A model generated the notes under the pieces. The model ran no database searches. It was not told where the DNA came from and saw only the letters and a list, made by a program, of their open reading frames with translations. This document shows, one piece after another, positions 41,449-48,982 of a stretch of DNA of 64,000 nt (position 1 is the first letter of the stretch; every line of letters starts with the position of its first letter). Where the stretch lies: assembly GCF_001432305.1 (NCBI RefSeq), contig NZ_KQ483358.1, positions 653,047-717,046 of the forward strand. The letters are read 5' to 3'. The position numbers and the translations under genes were made by a program. This DNA comes from Curvibacter sp. PAE-UM (GTDB lineage Bacteria > Pseudomonadota > Gammaproteobacteria > Burkholderiales > Burkholderiaceae_C).

Positions 41449-42450
41449 ATGAGCGACAGCAAGCAGGAACCAGCGCCCCTGGATGCAGGCCGGGCCATCC
41501 GCCTTGCGCATGAGACCCTCGAGATCGAAGCCGCGGCCGTGTTGGGCCTGCGTCAGCACATCGGCGAGTCTTTTGCCCGGGCCGTGGCCCTGATGCTCAA
41601 GGTGCCGGGGCGGGTGGTCGTGATGGGCATGGGCAAGAGCGGGCACATCGGCCGCAAGATGGCCGCCACCCTGGCCTCTACCGGCACACCGGCCATGTTC
41701 GTCCATCCGGCCGAGGCCAGCCATGGCGACCTGGGCATGATCACTGCAGCCGATCTGCTGCTGGCGATTTCCAACAGCGGCGAGTCCGAGGAACTGACCG
41801 CGATCCTGCCGGTGCTCAAGCGACAGGGCGTGCCCCTGATCGCCATGACCGGCAATCCCGCGTCCACGCTGGGCCTGCATGCCGACCTGGTGCTCGACAC
41901 GGCGGTCGAGAAAGAAGCCTGCCCCTTGAACCTGGCGCCCACGGCCAGCACCACGGCCCAGCTCGCCCTGGGGGATGCCCTGGCAGTGGCCTTGCTGGAT
42001 GCCCGCGGCTTCAAGGCCGAGGACTTCGCCCGTTCACACCCCGGCGGCTCGCTCGGACGCAAGCTGCTCACCCATGTGAGCGACGTGATGCGCCAAGGTG
42101 AGGCGGTTCCGAAAGTCAGCCCGGAGGCCGGATTCAGCGCCATCATGCGAGAGATGAGTGCCAAGGGCCTCGGGGCGACGGCCATCGTGGACGCGCAGGA
42201 CCGGGTGCTGGGCATCTTCACCGACGGTGACCTGCGTCGCCTGCTGGAAAAGGGCGTGGACATGCGCATGGGCAGCGCGCAGCAGTTCATGCATCCCAAC
42301 CCGGTCACCATCGGGCACGACGCGTTGGCCGTGGAGGCCGCCGAGATGATGGAGGAGCGTCGCATCACCAGCGTGCTGGTGGTGGATGGCGAAGGGCGGC
42401 TGTGTGGCGCCTTGAACAGCAACGACCTGATGCGCTCGAAAGTCATATGA
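41449..42450 (+). CDS. kdsD: D-arabinose-5-phosphate isomerase
   Basis: 333-aa cytosolic isomerase converting D-ribulose-5-phosphate to D-arabinose-5-phosphate, the first step to Kdo. The SIS domain has RVVVMGMGKSGHIGRKMAAT, FVHPAEASHGDLGMI and AISNSGESEEL. HPGGSLGRKLLTHVSDVM links to two CBS domains that carry LGIFTDGDLRRLL and SVLVVDGEGRLCGALNSNDL. First gene of kdsD-kdsC-lptC; overlaps kdsC by ATGA. Confidence 0.95.
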   Translation: MSDSKQEPAPLDAGRAIRLAHETLEIEAAAVLGLRQHIGESFARAVALMLKVPGRVVVMGMGKSGHIGRKMAATLASTGTPAMFVHPAEASHGDLGMITAADLLLAISNSGESEELTAILPVLKRQGVPLIAMTGNPASTLGLHADLVLDTAVEKEACPLNLAPTASTTAQLALGDALAVALLDARGFKAEDFARSHPGGSLGRKLLTHVSDVMRQGEAVPKVSPEAGFSAIMREMSAKGLGATAIVDAQDRVLGIFTDGDLRRLLEKGVDMRMGSAQQFMHPNPVTIGHDALAVEAAEMMEERRITSVLVVDGEGRLCGALNSNDLMRSKVI

Positions 42451-43001
42451 ATACCGTGCGTCCTGCACTGAGTTTCCCGCCAGAACTGCTGTTGCGCGCA
42501 CAGGGTATCCGGGTGGCGTTTTTCGATGTCGATGGTGTCCTGACCGACGGCGGCCTCTACATCGGCGAGACGGGTGAAAATCTCAAGCGGTTCAACACCC
42601 TCGACGGTCACGGCCTCAAGCTCTTGCAGCGCGCCGGCATCACGCCGGCGGTGATCACCGGCCGTGACAGCGCGGCCCTGCGTGTGCGCCTGCAGGCGCT
42701 GGGCATCCGCCATGTGCACTACGGTACCGAGGACAAGCGGCCGGCTGCCGAACTGACGCTCCAGGCCCTGGGACTGAACTGGTCGCAGGCGGCAGCCATC
42801 GGCGACGACTGGCCGGACCTGCCTGTCATGCAGCGCTGTGCCTTCGCTTGCGCGCCGTCCAATGCGCATGCCGAGGTGCTGGCGCGGGCCCACCATGTGA
42901 CGAAGGCTCCGGGCGGCGCTGGCGCTGCCCGCGAGTTCTGCGATCTGTTGCTGGTGGCCAGCGGCCGTTATGCCGACCTGTTGCAGGAGTTCTTGCCGTG
43001 A
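42447..43001 (+). CDS. kdsC: 3-deoxy-D-manno-octulosonate-8-phosphate phosphatase
   Basis: 184-aa HAD-family phosphatase of Kdo biosynthesis. The catalytic loop is FFDVDGVLTDGGLYIG; other HAD motifs are PAVITGRDSAALRVR and AAIGDDWPDLPVMQRC, the latter in place of the common GDDxxD/N. It is a C0-type HAD without a cap, as expected for KdsC. ATGA overlap with kdsD and a GTGA overlap with lptC show a coupled operon. Confidence 0.95.
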   Translation: MNTVRPALSFPPELLLRAQGIRVAFFDVDGVLTDGGLYIGETGENLKRFNTLDGHGLKLLQRAGITPAVITGRDSAALRVRLQALGIRHVHYGTEDKRPAAELTLQALGLNWSQAAAIGDDWPDLPVMQRCAFACAPSNAHAEVLARAHHVTKAPGGAGAAREFCDLLLVASGRYADLLQEFLP

Positions 43002-43615
43002 TCCGGGTCGTGCGCCTGGCCTGGGACAGGCTGTCGATCTATCTGCCCCTCATGCTCATGGGCCTGCTGGCGCTCGGTACCTACTGGCTGGTGCGCAGCA
43101 CGCCCTTGCTGGAGCCCGGTGCGGCGGAACAGCCGCAGCGCAGGGACCCGGACTACCTGATGGAGCGCTTCTCGATCAAGACCTTCGACAACGAAGGGCG
43201 CCTCAAGAGCGAGGTCTACGGTGAACAGGCTCGGCACTATCCGCACACCGACCTCCTGGAAATCGACCAGGTGCGTATCCGCAGTTTCAACAGCCGCGGC
43301 CACCTGACGGTGGCCACGGCAAAACGCGCACTGGCCAACAACGATGCCAGCGAAGTACAGCTCATGGGCGATGCCCAGGTCGTGCGCGAGGCCACTGTCG
43401 ACCGCAGCGGCGTTACCCTGCCGCGCGTGAGCTTCAATGGCGAGTTCCTTCATGCCTTCCTGGAAGACGAACGCATCAAATCGCACAAGCCGGTGGCACT
43501 GATGCGGGGCAACGACCGCATCACCGCGGAGAGCATGGACTACAGCAACTTCGACCAGGTCGTGGAACTGCGGGGTCGCGTGCGTGGCACGCTGCAGCCG
43601 CCGCAGGAACGCTGA
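42998..43615 (+). CDS. lptC: LPS export system protein LptC
   Basis: 205-aa bitopic inner-membrane protein that passes LPS from the LptBFG complex to LptA. One N-terminal TM (LSIYLPLMLMGLLALGTYWL) is followed by a periplasmic beta-jellyroll (MERFSIKTFDNEGRLKSEVY, VSFNGEFLHAFLEDERI, MDYSNFDQVVELRGRVRG). The start is GTG at 42998, overlapping the kdsC stop, behind GCAGGAG. The expected lptA and lptB do not follow; an SDR gene does. Confidence 0.9.
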   Translation: MIRVVRLAWDRLSIYLPLMLMGLLALGTYWLVRSTPLLEPGAAEQPQRRDPDYLMERFSIKTFDNEGRLKSEVYGEQARHYPHTDLLEIDQVRIRSFNSRGHLTVATAKRALANNDASEVQLMGDAQVVREATVDRSGVTLPRVSFNGEFLHAFLEDERIKSHKPVALMRGNDRITAESMDYSNFDQVVELRGRVRGTLQPPQER

Positions 43616-43629
43616 GCTGCGCCGGACGT

Positions 43630-44406
43630 ATGCGCAAGCTGGTCTTCATCACGGGCGCGTCCAGCGGCATCGGCCAGGCCCTGGCCAGGCGCTGCTATGA
43701 GGCCGGTTATGACCTGGCCCTGGTGGCCCGCCGCGCGCACGAGATGCAGCAGTGGGCCGACACCCACCAGCTCGACGTGCAGCGCTATCGCCTGTATGTC
43801 GCCGACGTGGCAGACGTCCAGAGCATCGTCGCGGCAGGACAGGCCTGCCTGACGCAACAGGGCCTGCCCGATCTGGTGGTGGCCAACGCCGGCATCAGCA
43901 TCGGCATGGACACGGCCGAGCGCGAGGACCTGGCCGTCATGGCGCGCACCTTTGCGGTCAACAACACGGGCCTGGCGGCGACTTTCCATCCCTTTGTCGC
44001 GCTCATGCGCCAGCGTGGCACGGGGTGCCTGGTGGGCATCGCCAGCGTGGCTGGTATCCGCGGCCTGCCCGGCCATGGCGCCTACTGTGCCAGCAAGGCC
44101 GCCGTGATCAGCTATTGCGAGAGCCTGCGCGGTGAGTTGCGCGGCAGCGGTGTGCGCGTGGTCACGCTTTGTCCGGGTTATATCGACACCCCGCTGACGC
44201 GCGAGAACCGCTACGCCATGCCTTTTCTGATGTCAGCGCCCGACTTCGCCGAACGCGCCCTGCGCGCGATCGAGGCCGGGGTGAGCTACCGCGTCATCCC
44301 CTGGCAGATGGGCCTGGCGGCCCGCTTGCTGCGTTTGCTGCCCGACGCCCTGTTTGACCGCCTGCTGGCCGGCCGGCCGCGCAAGCATCGCGCGCCACCT
44401 CCGTGA
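43630..44406 (+). CDS. SDR-family oxidoreductase
   Basis: 258-aa short-chain dehydrogenase/reductase. The NAD(P) motif TGASSGIG spans residues 8-15, NAGI follows at about 86-89, and the catalytic Ser139, Tyr152 and Lys156 lie in GIASVAGIRGLPGHGAYCASK. The C-terminal extension ends in a Pro/Arg tail. Substrate unknown. It follows lptC by 14 bp and may be co-transcribed with LPS genes, but a role in lipid A or Kdo chemistry is only a guess. Confidence 0.88.
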   Translation: MRKLVFITGASSGIGQALARRCYEAGYDLALVARRAHEMQQWADTHQLDVQRYRLYVADVADVQSIVAAGQACLTQQGLPDLVVANAGISIGMDTAEREDLAVMARTFAVNNTGLAATFHPFVALMRQRGTGCLVGIASVAGIRGLPGHGAYCASKAAVISYCESLRGELRGSGVRVVTLCPGYIDTPLTRENRYAMPFLMSAPDFAERALRAIEAGVSYRVIPWQMGLAARLLRLLPDALFDRLLAGRPRKHRAPPP

Positions 44407-44476
44407 CGGGACCGGGCCGGTGAGTGCGGTTCCGCGGAGGCTGGACAAACGCTGAAGCCGGCGACCCAAAAAACAA

Positions 44477-44498
44477 AAAGGCCCCGTCTGGGGCCTTT
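44477..44498. terminator. Bidirectional intrinsic terminator between the SDR and RNA-binding genes
   Basis: A perfect 9-bp stem AAAGGCCCC/GGGGCCTTT with the loop GTCT lies between two convergent genes. On the plus strand it is followed by CGTTT; on the minus strand the stem runs into TTTGTTTTTT. It therefore suits both strands and is stronger on the minus strand. Confidence 0.82.
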
Positions 44499-44518
44499 CG
44501 TTTGCAAAGCAGGCAGGC

Positions 44519-44947
44519 TCAATAACCCCGACGACCGCCGCCACCGCCTCGTGGGTTGCCGTAGGGGCTGCGGAAACCACCTTCGCCACCGCCGCCGCCC
44601 TCACCGCCACCATAACCACCGCCGCCTTCGCGACGACCGCCACCACCATAGCCCCCACCGCCGCCGCCTCCGTAACCCCCTGTGCGTGGGGGTCGCGGCT
44701 CCATGGGACGGGCTTCGTTGACCACGATGCTGCGGCCGCCCAGGGGCTGGCCGTTCATGCCGTTGATGGCCGCCTGTGCTTCGGCATCGCTGCCCATTTC
44801 GACGAAACCGAAACCCTTGGAACGGCCGGTGTCACGCTCCATCATGACCTTGGCGCTGCTGACGGCGCCGAACTGGCTGAAGGCCTGTTCCAGGTCGTTG
44901 TCGCGGATGGAATAGGCAAGATTGCCCACGTAGAGTTTGTTGCCCAT
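44519..44947 (-). CDS. RRM-domain RNA-binding protein with Gly-rich tail (copy 1)
   Basis: 142 aa. An RNA-recognition motif covers residues 1-80: RNP2 is KLYVGNLAYSI and RNP1 is KGFGFVEMG. The tail of about 60 residues is nearly all Gly with Tyr, Arg and Glu (GGYGGGGGGGYGGGGRREGG). This is the bacterial glycine-rich RBP class, comparable to plant/cyanobacterial cold-induced RNA chaperones. Start ATG 44947 behind CAGGAGTCCCTGC. The paralogue at 45174-45605 lies upstream on the same strand. Confidence 0.92.
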   Translation of the reverse strand: MGNKLYVGNLAYSIRDNDLEQAFSQFGAVSSAKVMMERDTGRSKGFGFVEMGSDAEAQAAINGMNGQPLGGRSIVVNEARPMEPRPPRTGGYGGGGGGGYGGGGRREGGGGYGGGEGGGGGEGGFRSPYGNPRGGGGGRRGY

Positions 44948-45132
44948 GCAGGGACTCCTGAGTCAAAGCTAAAACAAGCGATGGGGTCCCAGAAACGCAA
45001 TCCATTCGTGTCGATGATGCGAATTCAGCAGATCACCGCAACCTTGTGACAGGCCTCCCAGCCGCCACTTTTTAATTATTGACACAGAAATTCGCTTCCG
45101 ACAAGGTGCTCCAGCCTAGTAAAAACCATGAA

Positions 45133-45155
45133 AAAAGGGCCCGAAGGCCCCTTTT
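45133..45155 (-). terminator. Intrinsic terminator downstream of the second RRM gene
   Basis: On the minus strand AAAAGGGGCC-TTCG-GGCCCTTTTTT: a stem with one bulged base and a TTCG tetraloop, followed by six T. It lies 19 bp after the stop of the 45174-45605 gene, separating the two paralogues into independent transcripts. Confidence 0.82.
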
Positions 45156-45173
45156 GGTCAGCGTAGAACGGGA

Positions 45174-45605
45174 TCAGTAGCTGCTACGGCCACCGCCGTA
45201 ACCACCACCACCGCCTTCGCGACGGCCACCGCCACCGCCACCGCCGTAACCACCGCCGCCACCGCCACCGCCATAGCCGCCACCACCACCGTAGCCGCCG
45301 CCGCCACCACCGCCACCGCCGTAACCACCACCACCACCGCTACGGGGCGGGCGGGCTTCCATCGGACGGGCTTCATTGACCACCAGGGCGCGGCCGCCTT
45401 GTTGCTGGCCGTGCAGGGCGGCAATGGCGGCTTGTGCTTCAGCATCGCTGCCCATTTCCACAAAACCGAAGCCCTTGGAACGGCCGGTGTCGCGCTCCAT
45501 CATGACCTTGGCGCTGCCGACGCTACCGAACGCGGAAAAGGCGCGCTGCAGGTCTTCGTCACGGAAGGAATAGGGCAGGTTGCCCACGTAAAGTTTGTTG
45601 CCCAT
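45174..45605 (-). CDS. RRM-domain RNA-binding protein with Gly-rich tail (copy 2)
   Basis: 143 aa. The RRM is close to copy 1 (RNP2 KLYVGNLPYSF, RNP1 KGFGFVEMG; MMERDTGRSKGF shared) with a similar Gly/Tyr tail that ends GGGYGGGRSSY. Start ATG 45605 behind GAGGAG; an ATG 15 bp upstream lacks such a site. The two copies are separated by 226 bp containing the copy 2 terminator and presumably the copy 1 promoter. A role as cold- or stress-linked RNA chaperone is inferred from the family. Confidence 0.92.
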   Translation of the reverse strand: MGNKLYVGNLPYSFRDEDLQRAFSAFGSVGSAKVMMERDTGRSKGFGFVEMGSDAEAQAAIAALHGQQQGGRALVVNEARPMEARPPRSGGGGGYGGGGGGGGGYGGGGGYGGGGGGGGYGGGGGGGRREGGGGGYGGGRSSY

Positions 45606-45801
45606 GGAGGGACTCCTCAAAAAGACTCAGGTAAGGCGATGGAGTCAGATAGCCGCGAGCAACAAAGCACTGAAGACTTGAAGAAGACGCAAAACCGACG
45701 AATCACCGCAATTTAGTACCACCGATTTACAGAAGTACGGGCTCATTATGCGTTATCCCGCTGAAATATCCAGCAAGTGGATACCCGCAGGCCCTGTATC
45801 T

Positions 45802-45827
45802 GTAAGAAAGAGGGGCTTGGAAACGAC
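45802..45827 (+). promoter_or_regulatory. Candidate ECF-sigma promoter of the bufferin-type operon
   Basis: GTAAGA (45802-45807), a 16-bp gap, and CGAC (45824-45827) resemble the GTAACC-N16-CGAA pattern I recall for the Caulobacter SigF (ECF) promoter that drives a bufferin operon. It ends 26 bp before the thioredoxin-like gene ATG. No ECF sigma or anti-sigma gene is in the window. Match is partial and could be chance. Confidence 0.35.
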
Positions 45828-45853
45828 AAAACGGTCTTATCCGGAGCAAAACC

Positions 45854-46387
45854 ATGTACAGGATTGCAAACCTCGCCCTGGCCCTGCTGTTGACACTGCC
45901 TGCCGCGCCCAGGGCCCAGGCGCAAACGCAGCCACAAGCGGCCCGGGCCGTTGCGTCGGTCGCAACAGGGCAGCCCAGGCTGATCGGCCAGACCTTCGAG
46001 GGTCGGCCTTTTGACCTGGCAGGGCTGCGTGGCAAGGTCGTCCTGGTGGTGTTCTGGTCGACCACCTGCGCCGTGTGCCGCGACAAGATGGGCGAACTGC
46101 GCGCCAATTACGAAGGCTGGCGCGGTCAGCCCTTCGAGATGGTCCTGGTCAACCAGGACCGGCGCCTGCAGGACGTGCAAGCCTACGAGCAGATCCTTGC
46201 CCTGACGGTGCCCCGCGCGCAACGTTTTCCACAACTCTGGAGCGGCCAGCCGGGTCATGTCGACAGTTTTGGCGCGCAAGCCGTGTTGCCGGCCACCTAC
46301 ATCATCAACAAGAGCGGAACCGTGGAAAAGGCCTATGCGGGCCGCATTCCGCCGGAGGCCTGGGATGACATCGCCGATCTGCTGTAA
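45854..46387 (+). CDS. Secreted TlpA/redoxin-like thioredoxin-fold protein
   Basis: 177 aa. Signal peptide MYRIANLALALLLTLPAAPR ends near AQAQ. The thioredoxin-like domain contains LIGQTFEGRPFDLAGLRGKV followed by VLVVFWSTTCAVCRDKM, giving a CxxC redox pair (CAVC), with the cis-Pro region in VLPATYIINKSG. It should work in the periplasm as a thiol reductase or similar. It starts 76 bp upstream of the DUF2282 precursor gene on the same strand, with no clear terminator between, so it may be part of the metal-RiPP operon. Confidence 0.85.
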   Translation: MYRIANLALALLLTLPAAPRAQAQTQPQAARAVASVATGQPRLIGQTFEGRPFDLAGLRGKVVLVVFWSTTCAVCRDKMGELRANYEGWRGQPFEMVLVNQDRRLQDVQAYEQILALTVPRAQRFPQLWSGQPGHVDSFGAQAVLPATYIINKSGTVEKAYAGRIPPEAWDDIADLL

Positions 46388-46462
46388 GAAAAGCGGCTCG
46401 GACCCCGACTCAAGCTGTAGCCGGGCGATGGTCGCGCGGCCTTATTCACCAGGAGTATTTCC

Positions 46463-46741
46463 ATGAACCAACGTGCCATCGTTGCCGCCGCTGCGGCCAC
46501 CCTCCTCTCCACCTTGTTCGTGGCCACCCCGGCCATGGCCCAGAGCAAGGAAAAATGCTACGGCATTGCCAAGGCCGGGCAGAACGATTGCGCCAGCCTC
46601 GCGGGCACCCATTCCTGCGCCGGCCAGGCCAAGCTGGACAACGACAAAGGCTCCTGGAAGTACGTGACCAAGGGCACCTGCAAGCAGATGATGGGCATGA
46701 CAGCCGACGAAGCCAAGATGGCTGCCGGCAAGAAGAGCTGA
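46463..46741 (+). CDS. bufA1: DUF2282-family bufferin precursor (BufA1-like)
   Basis: 92-aa ribosomal precursor peptide. The Sec signal [20 protein letters not shown] continues to ATPAMA, then comes a mature part of about 66 residues with exactly four Cys (C32, C43, C52, C73) in [23 protein letters not shown] and KGTCKQM. This is the DUF2282 pattern. In the bufferin class an MNIO enzyme converts core Cys residues to modified heterocycles before export, and the product binds copper. A strong AGGAG lies upstream. Followed 7 bp later by the DUF692 enzyme gene. Modification and metal here are inferred from the family. Confidence 0.87.
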   Translation: MNQRAIVAAAAATLLSTLFVATPAMAQSKEKCYGIAKAGQNDCASLAGTHSCAGQAKLDNDKGSWKYVTKGTCKQMMGMTADEAKMAAGKKS

Positions 46742-46748
46742 TCCGGCC

Positions 46749-47666
46749 ATGACGGTGCGCCAGCCCGTGTCTTCGGCCCCCGGTCTGTGCGAAGCCGCCG
46801 GCGTGGGCATAGGCTGGCGGCATCCGCACTACGGCGAGTTGCTGGAAACCCTGCCGTCCCTGGCCTTTCTCGAGGTCCACTCGGAGAACTTCTTCGGTAC
46901 CGGCGGCGCCGCGCTGGCCGTGCTGGAGCAGGGGCGTGCCCATTACCCGGTCAGCTTGCATGGGGTCGGGCTGGGACTGGGTTCGGTGGCCGGCGTGGAT
47001 CCCCGGCATCTGGAACAGCTGGCGATGCTGGTGGCGCGCATCGAACCCTGCCTCGTCAGCGACCACGCCTGTTTCACCCACGGCATGCTGCCGGGCCAGG
47101 CCACAGCGGTCCACGCCGGAGATCTGCTGCCCCTGCCCTTCAGCCGCGCCGCGCTGGATGTGCTGTGTCGCAACGTGCAGCTTGTGCAGGACCGCCTGCG
47201 GCGGCCGCTGCTGGTGGAAAACCTTTCTGCCTATGTCCAGTGCCCTGGCAACGAGATGACGGAAGTCGAGTTTCTGCATGAATTGGCGCGCCGCAGCGGC
47301 TGTCGTCTGCTGCTGGACATCAACAACCTGTATGTGAACGCGCGCAATGCCGCCTTGCGCGGCGAATTGCCGGACCCGCAAGCCGCCGTGCGCCACACCC
47401 TGGACATGCTGGATCCGGCGTTGATCGGAGAGATCCACCTGGCCGGTCACACCGATGTGCATGATGGCGGTGTGCATCTGGTCATCGACGATCACGGCCA
47501 GCGGGTCTGCGACGAAGTCTGGGCCCTGTATGCCTATGCCCGGGAACAGCAGGGGGCCATCCCGACCTTGATCGAGTGGGATACCGGGCTGCCGCCGCTG
47601 ACCGTCCTGCTGGACGAGGCCGCGCGCGCGGCGGCAGTGGCCCATCGGGTGGTGGAAACCGCATGA
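46749..47666 (+). CDS. bufB: DUF692 (MNIO-family) RiPP-modifying enzyme, BufB-like
   Basis: 305-aa multinuclear non-haem iron oxidase with a TIM-barrel fold. Motifs in order: GIGWRHPHY (20-28), [10 protein letters not shown] (41-50), [11 protein letters not shown] (69-79), [11 protein letters not shown] (102-112), [10 protein letters not shown] (154-163), [14 protein letters not shown] (187-200), EIHLAGH (228-234) and LIEWDTG (274-280). The conserved His, Asp, Asn and Glu here are the expected iron ligands. MNIO enzymes use iron and O2 to modify Cys of the precursor. ATGA overlap with bufC shows coupling. Confidence 0.92.
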   Translation: MTVRQPVSSAPGLCEAAGVGIGWRHPHYGELLETLPSLAFLEVHSENFFGTGGAALAVLEQGRAHYPVSLHGVGLGLGSVAGVDPRHLEQLAMLVARIEPCLVSDHACFTHGMLPGQATAVHAGDLLPLPFSRAALDVLCRNVQLVQDRLRRPLLVENLSAYVQCPGNEMTEVEFLHELARRSGCRLLLDINNLYVNARNAALRGELPDPQAAVRHTLDMLDPALIGEIHLAGHTDVHDGGVHLVIDDHGQRVCDEVWALYAYAREQQGAIPTLIEWDTGLPPLTVLLDEAARAAAVAHRVVETA

Positions 47667-48460
47667 GCGCTCAGGCCGTACCCACAAACACGGTGCTGGC
47701 TGGCTGGCAGCAGTCCCTGCTGGCCGCCCTGTGGGCGCCAACACACGACGAAGCCCTGGACCAGCTGGCCGCGCCAGGCGTGGCGCATCGCCACTTCATG
47801 TGGCGGGGCATCGCGGCCTATCGCAGCCATGCTGCCGCCCAGGCCGTGCGCTCGCTGGGCGCAGCTTATCCCGTGGTGGAGCACCTGGTCGGGCAAGAAA
47901 ATTTCGAGGCGCTATCGCGCCTGCTATGGCGTGAGCGACCGCCGCAGGGCGGTGATCTGGCGCAATGGGGCGCGGCCCTGGCGGCGCAGATCGAAGACCT
48001 GCCCGAACTGGTGGCTGACTTGCCCTTCCTGGTCGATGTGGCACGGGTCGAATGGGCCCTGCACAGCATGGCCACGCTGGGTGATGCCCAGGCGGAACCC
48101 GCCAGCTTCACGTTGTTGGCCCACGAGGATCCCGCCAAGCTGTGGTTCGATCTTGCCCCCGGTACGGCCTGCTTCAGCAGTGCCTGGCCGGTGGTGACGC
48201 TGATCGAGGCGCAGCACAGCGCGTCGTCCCGGCCGGCCCGCAGCGGTGAAACCGCGCGGGTCTGGCGTTGCGGCTGGCGGCCCAGGCTGGGCCTGGCGCA
48301 GCCTGGTGAGCCGACGTTTCTGCGGGCCGTGCAAGAGGGAAAGAGTCTGGGCGCGGCGCTGGGATCTGCACCAGGCTTCGATTTCAGCGCCTGGCTGGCG
48401 CCCGCTGTGCGAGAGGGTCTGTTGCTGCGCGTCGTGCTCAACCCGGCACGTCATGCCTGA
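47663..48460 (+). CDS. bufC: DUF2063-family partner of the MNIO enzyme, BufC-like
   Basis: 265-aa cytosolic protein. The N-terminal DUF2063 domain has [20 protein letters not shown] and [20 protein letters not shown] then [20 protein letters not shown]. The C-terminal half is less conserved and resembles a winged-helix/recognition domain. In bufferin and related systems this partner recruits the precursor to the DUF692 enzyme. The ATG overlaps the bufB stop. No RRE-like motif was identified by eye. Confidence 0.85.
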   Translation: MSAQAVPTNTVLAGWQQSLLAALWAPTHDEALDQLAAPGVAHRHFMWRGIAAYRSHAAAQAVRSLGAAYPVVEHLVGQENFEALSRLLWRERPPQGGDLAQWGAALAAQIEDLPELVADLPFLVDVARVEWALHSMATLGDAQAEPASFTLLAHEDPAKLWFDLAPGTACFSSAWPVVTLIEAQHSASSRPARSGETARVWRCGWRPRLGLAQPGEPTFLRAVQEGKSLGAALGSAPGFDFSAWLAPAVREGLLLRVVLNPARHA

Positions 48461-48493
48461 AGGCCGTGCAAAAAATACGAGGAGAGTCACACC

Positions 48494-48982
48494 ATGCCAA
48501 GAACCAACACCCATTCGCTGCCGCTGTTTCTGTGGACCCGGCTGAGCCAGGGCTTGCAAGCCCTGCAGCCGGCCGCCGCCCTGCTGGCGCGCTTGTACGT
48601 GGCGCAGGTCTTTTTCCTGTCCGGTCTCACCAAGCTGCGCGATTGGGAGATCACGGTGGCCCTGTTCACCGACGAGTACCAGGTGCCGCTGCTGTCGCCC
48701 GCGCTGGCTGCCTGGCTGGGCACGGCGGGTGAACTGCTGCTGCCGCTCATCCTGGTCCTGGGTCTGGGTGCCCGCTTCGCGGCGCTGGGCCTGAGTGTGG
48801 TGAATGCCGTGGCCGTCATCAGTCTGGCCGAGATCGCACCGGCCGCCCTGCAGCAGCACATCCTCTGGGGTGTGCTGCTGGCAGGGCTGGCCATTTACGG
48901 CCCCGGGCGCTGGACGCTGGAACGCCGGGCCTGGCCCTGGTTGTTGCAACGCATGGGCCAGAAGGCGGGGCTTACCAGTTGA
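48494..48982 (+). CDS. DoxX-family membrane protein
   Basis: 162 aa, four predicted membrane helices. AALLARLYVAQVFFLSGLTK is the DoxX signature start; later helices include GELLLPLILVLGLGARFAAL and LQQHILWGVLLAGLAIYGPG. Start ATG follows GAGGAGAGTCACACC. DoxX proteins often accompany DUF692-DUF2063 operons, possibly in quinone/redox chemistry, but the role is unproved. Its 3' end overlaps the convergent amt gene by 11 bp. Confidence 0.87.
   Translation: MPRTNTHSLPLFLWTRLSQGLQALQPAAALLARLYVAQVFFLSGLTKLRDWEITVALFTDEYQVPLLSPALAAWLGTAGELLLPLILVLGLGARFAALGLSVVNAVAVISLAEIAPAALQQHILWGVLLAGLAIYGPGRWTLERRAWPWLLQRMGQKAGLTS

Noticed and set aside
45190..45345. Apparent trinucleotide/hexanucleotide repeat (ccaccgcc-type)
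   Set aside because: It is the codon run of the Gly-rich tail of the RRM protein, not an independent repeat element.
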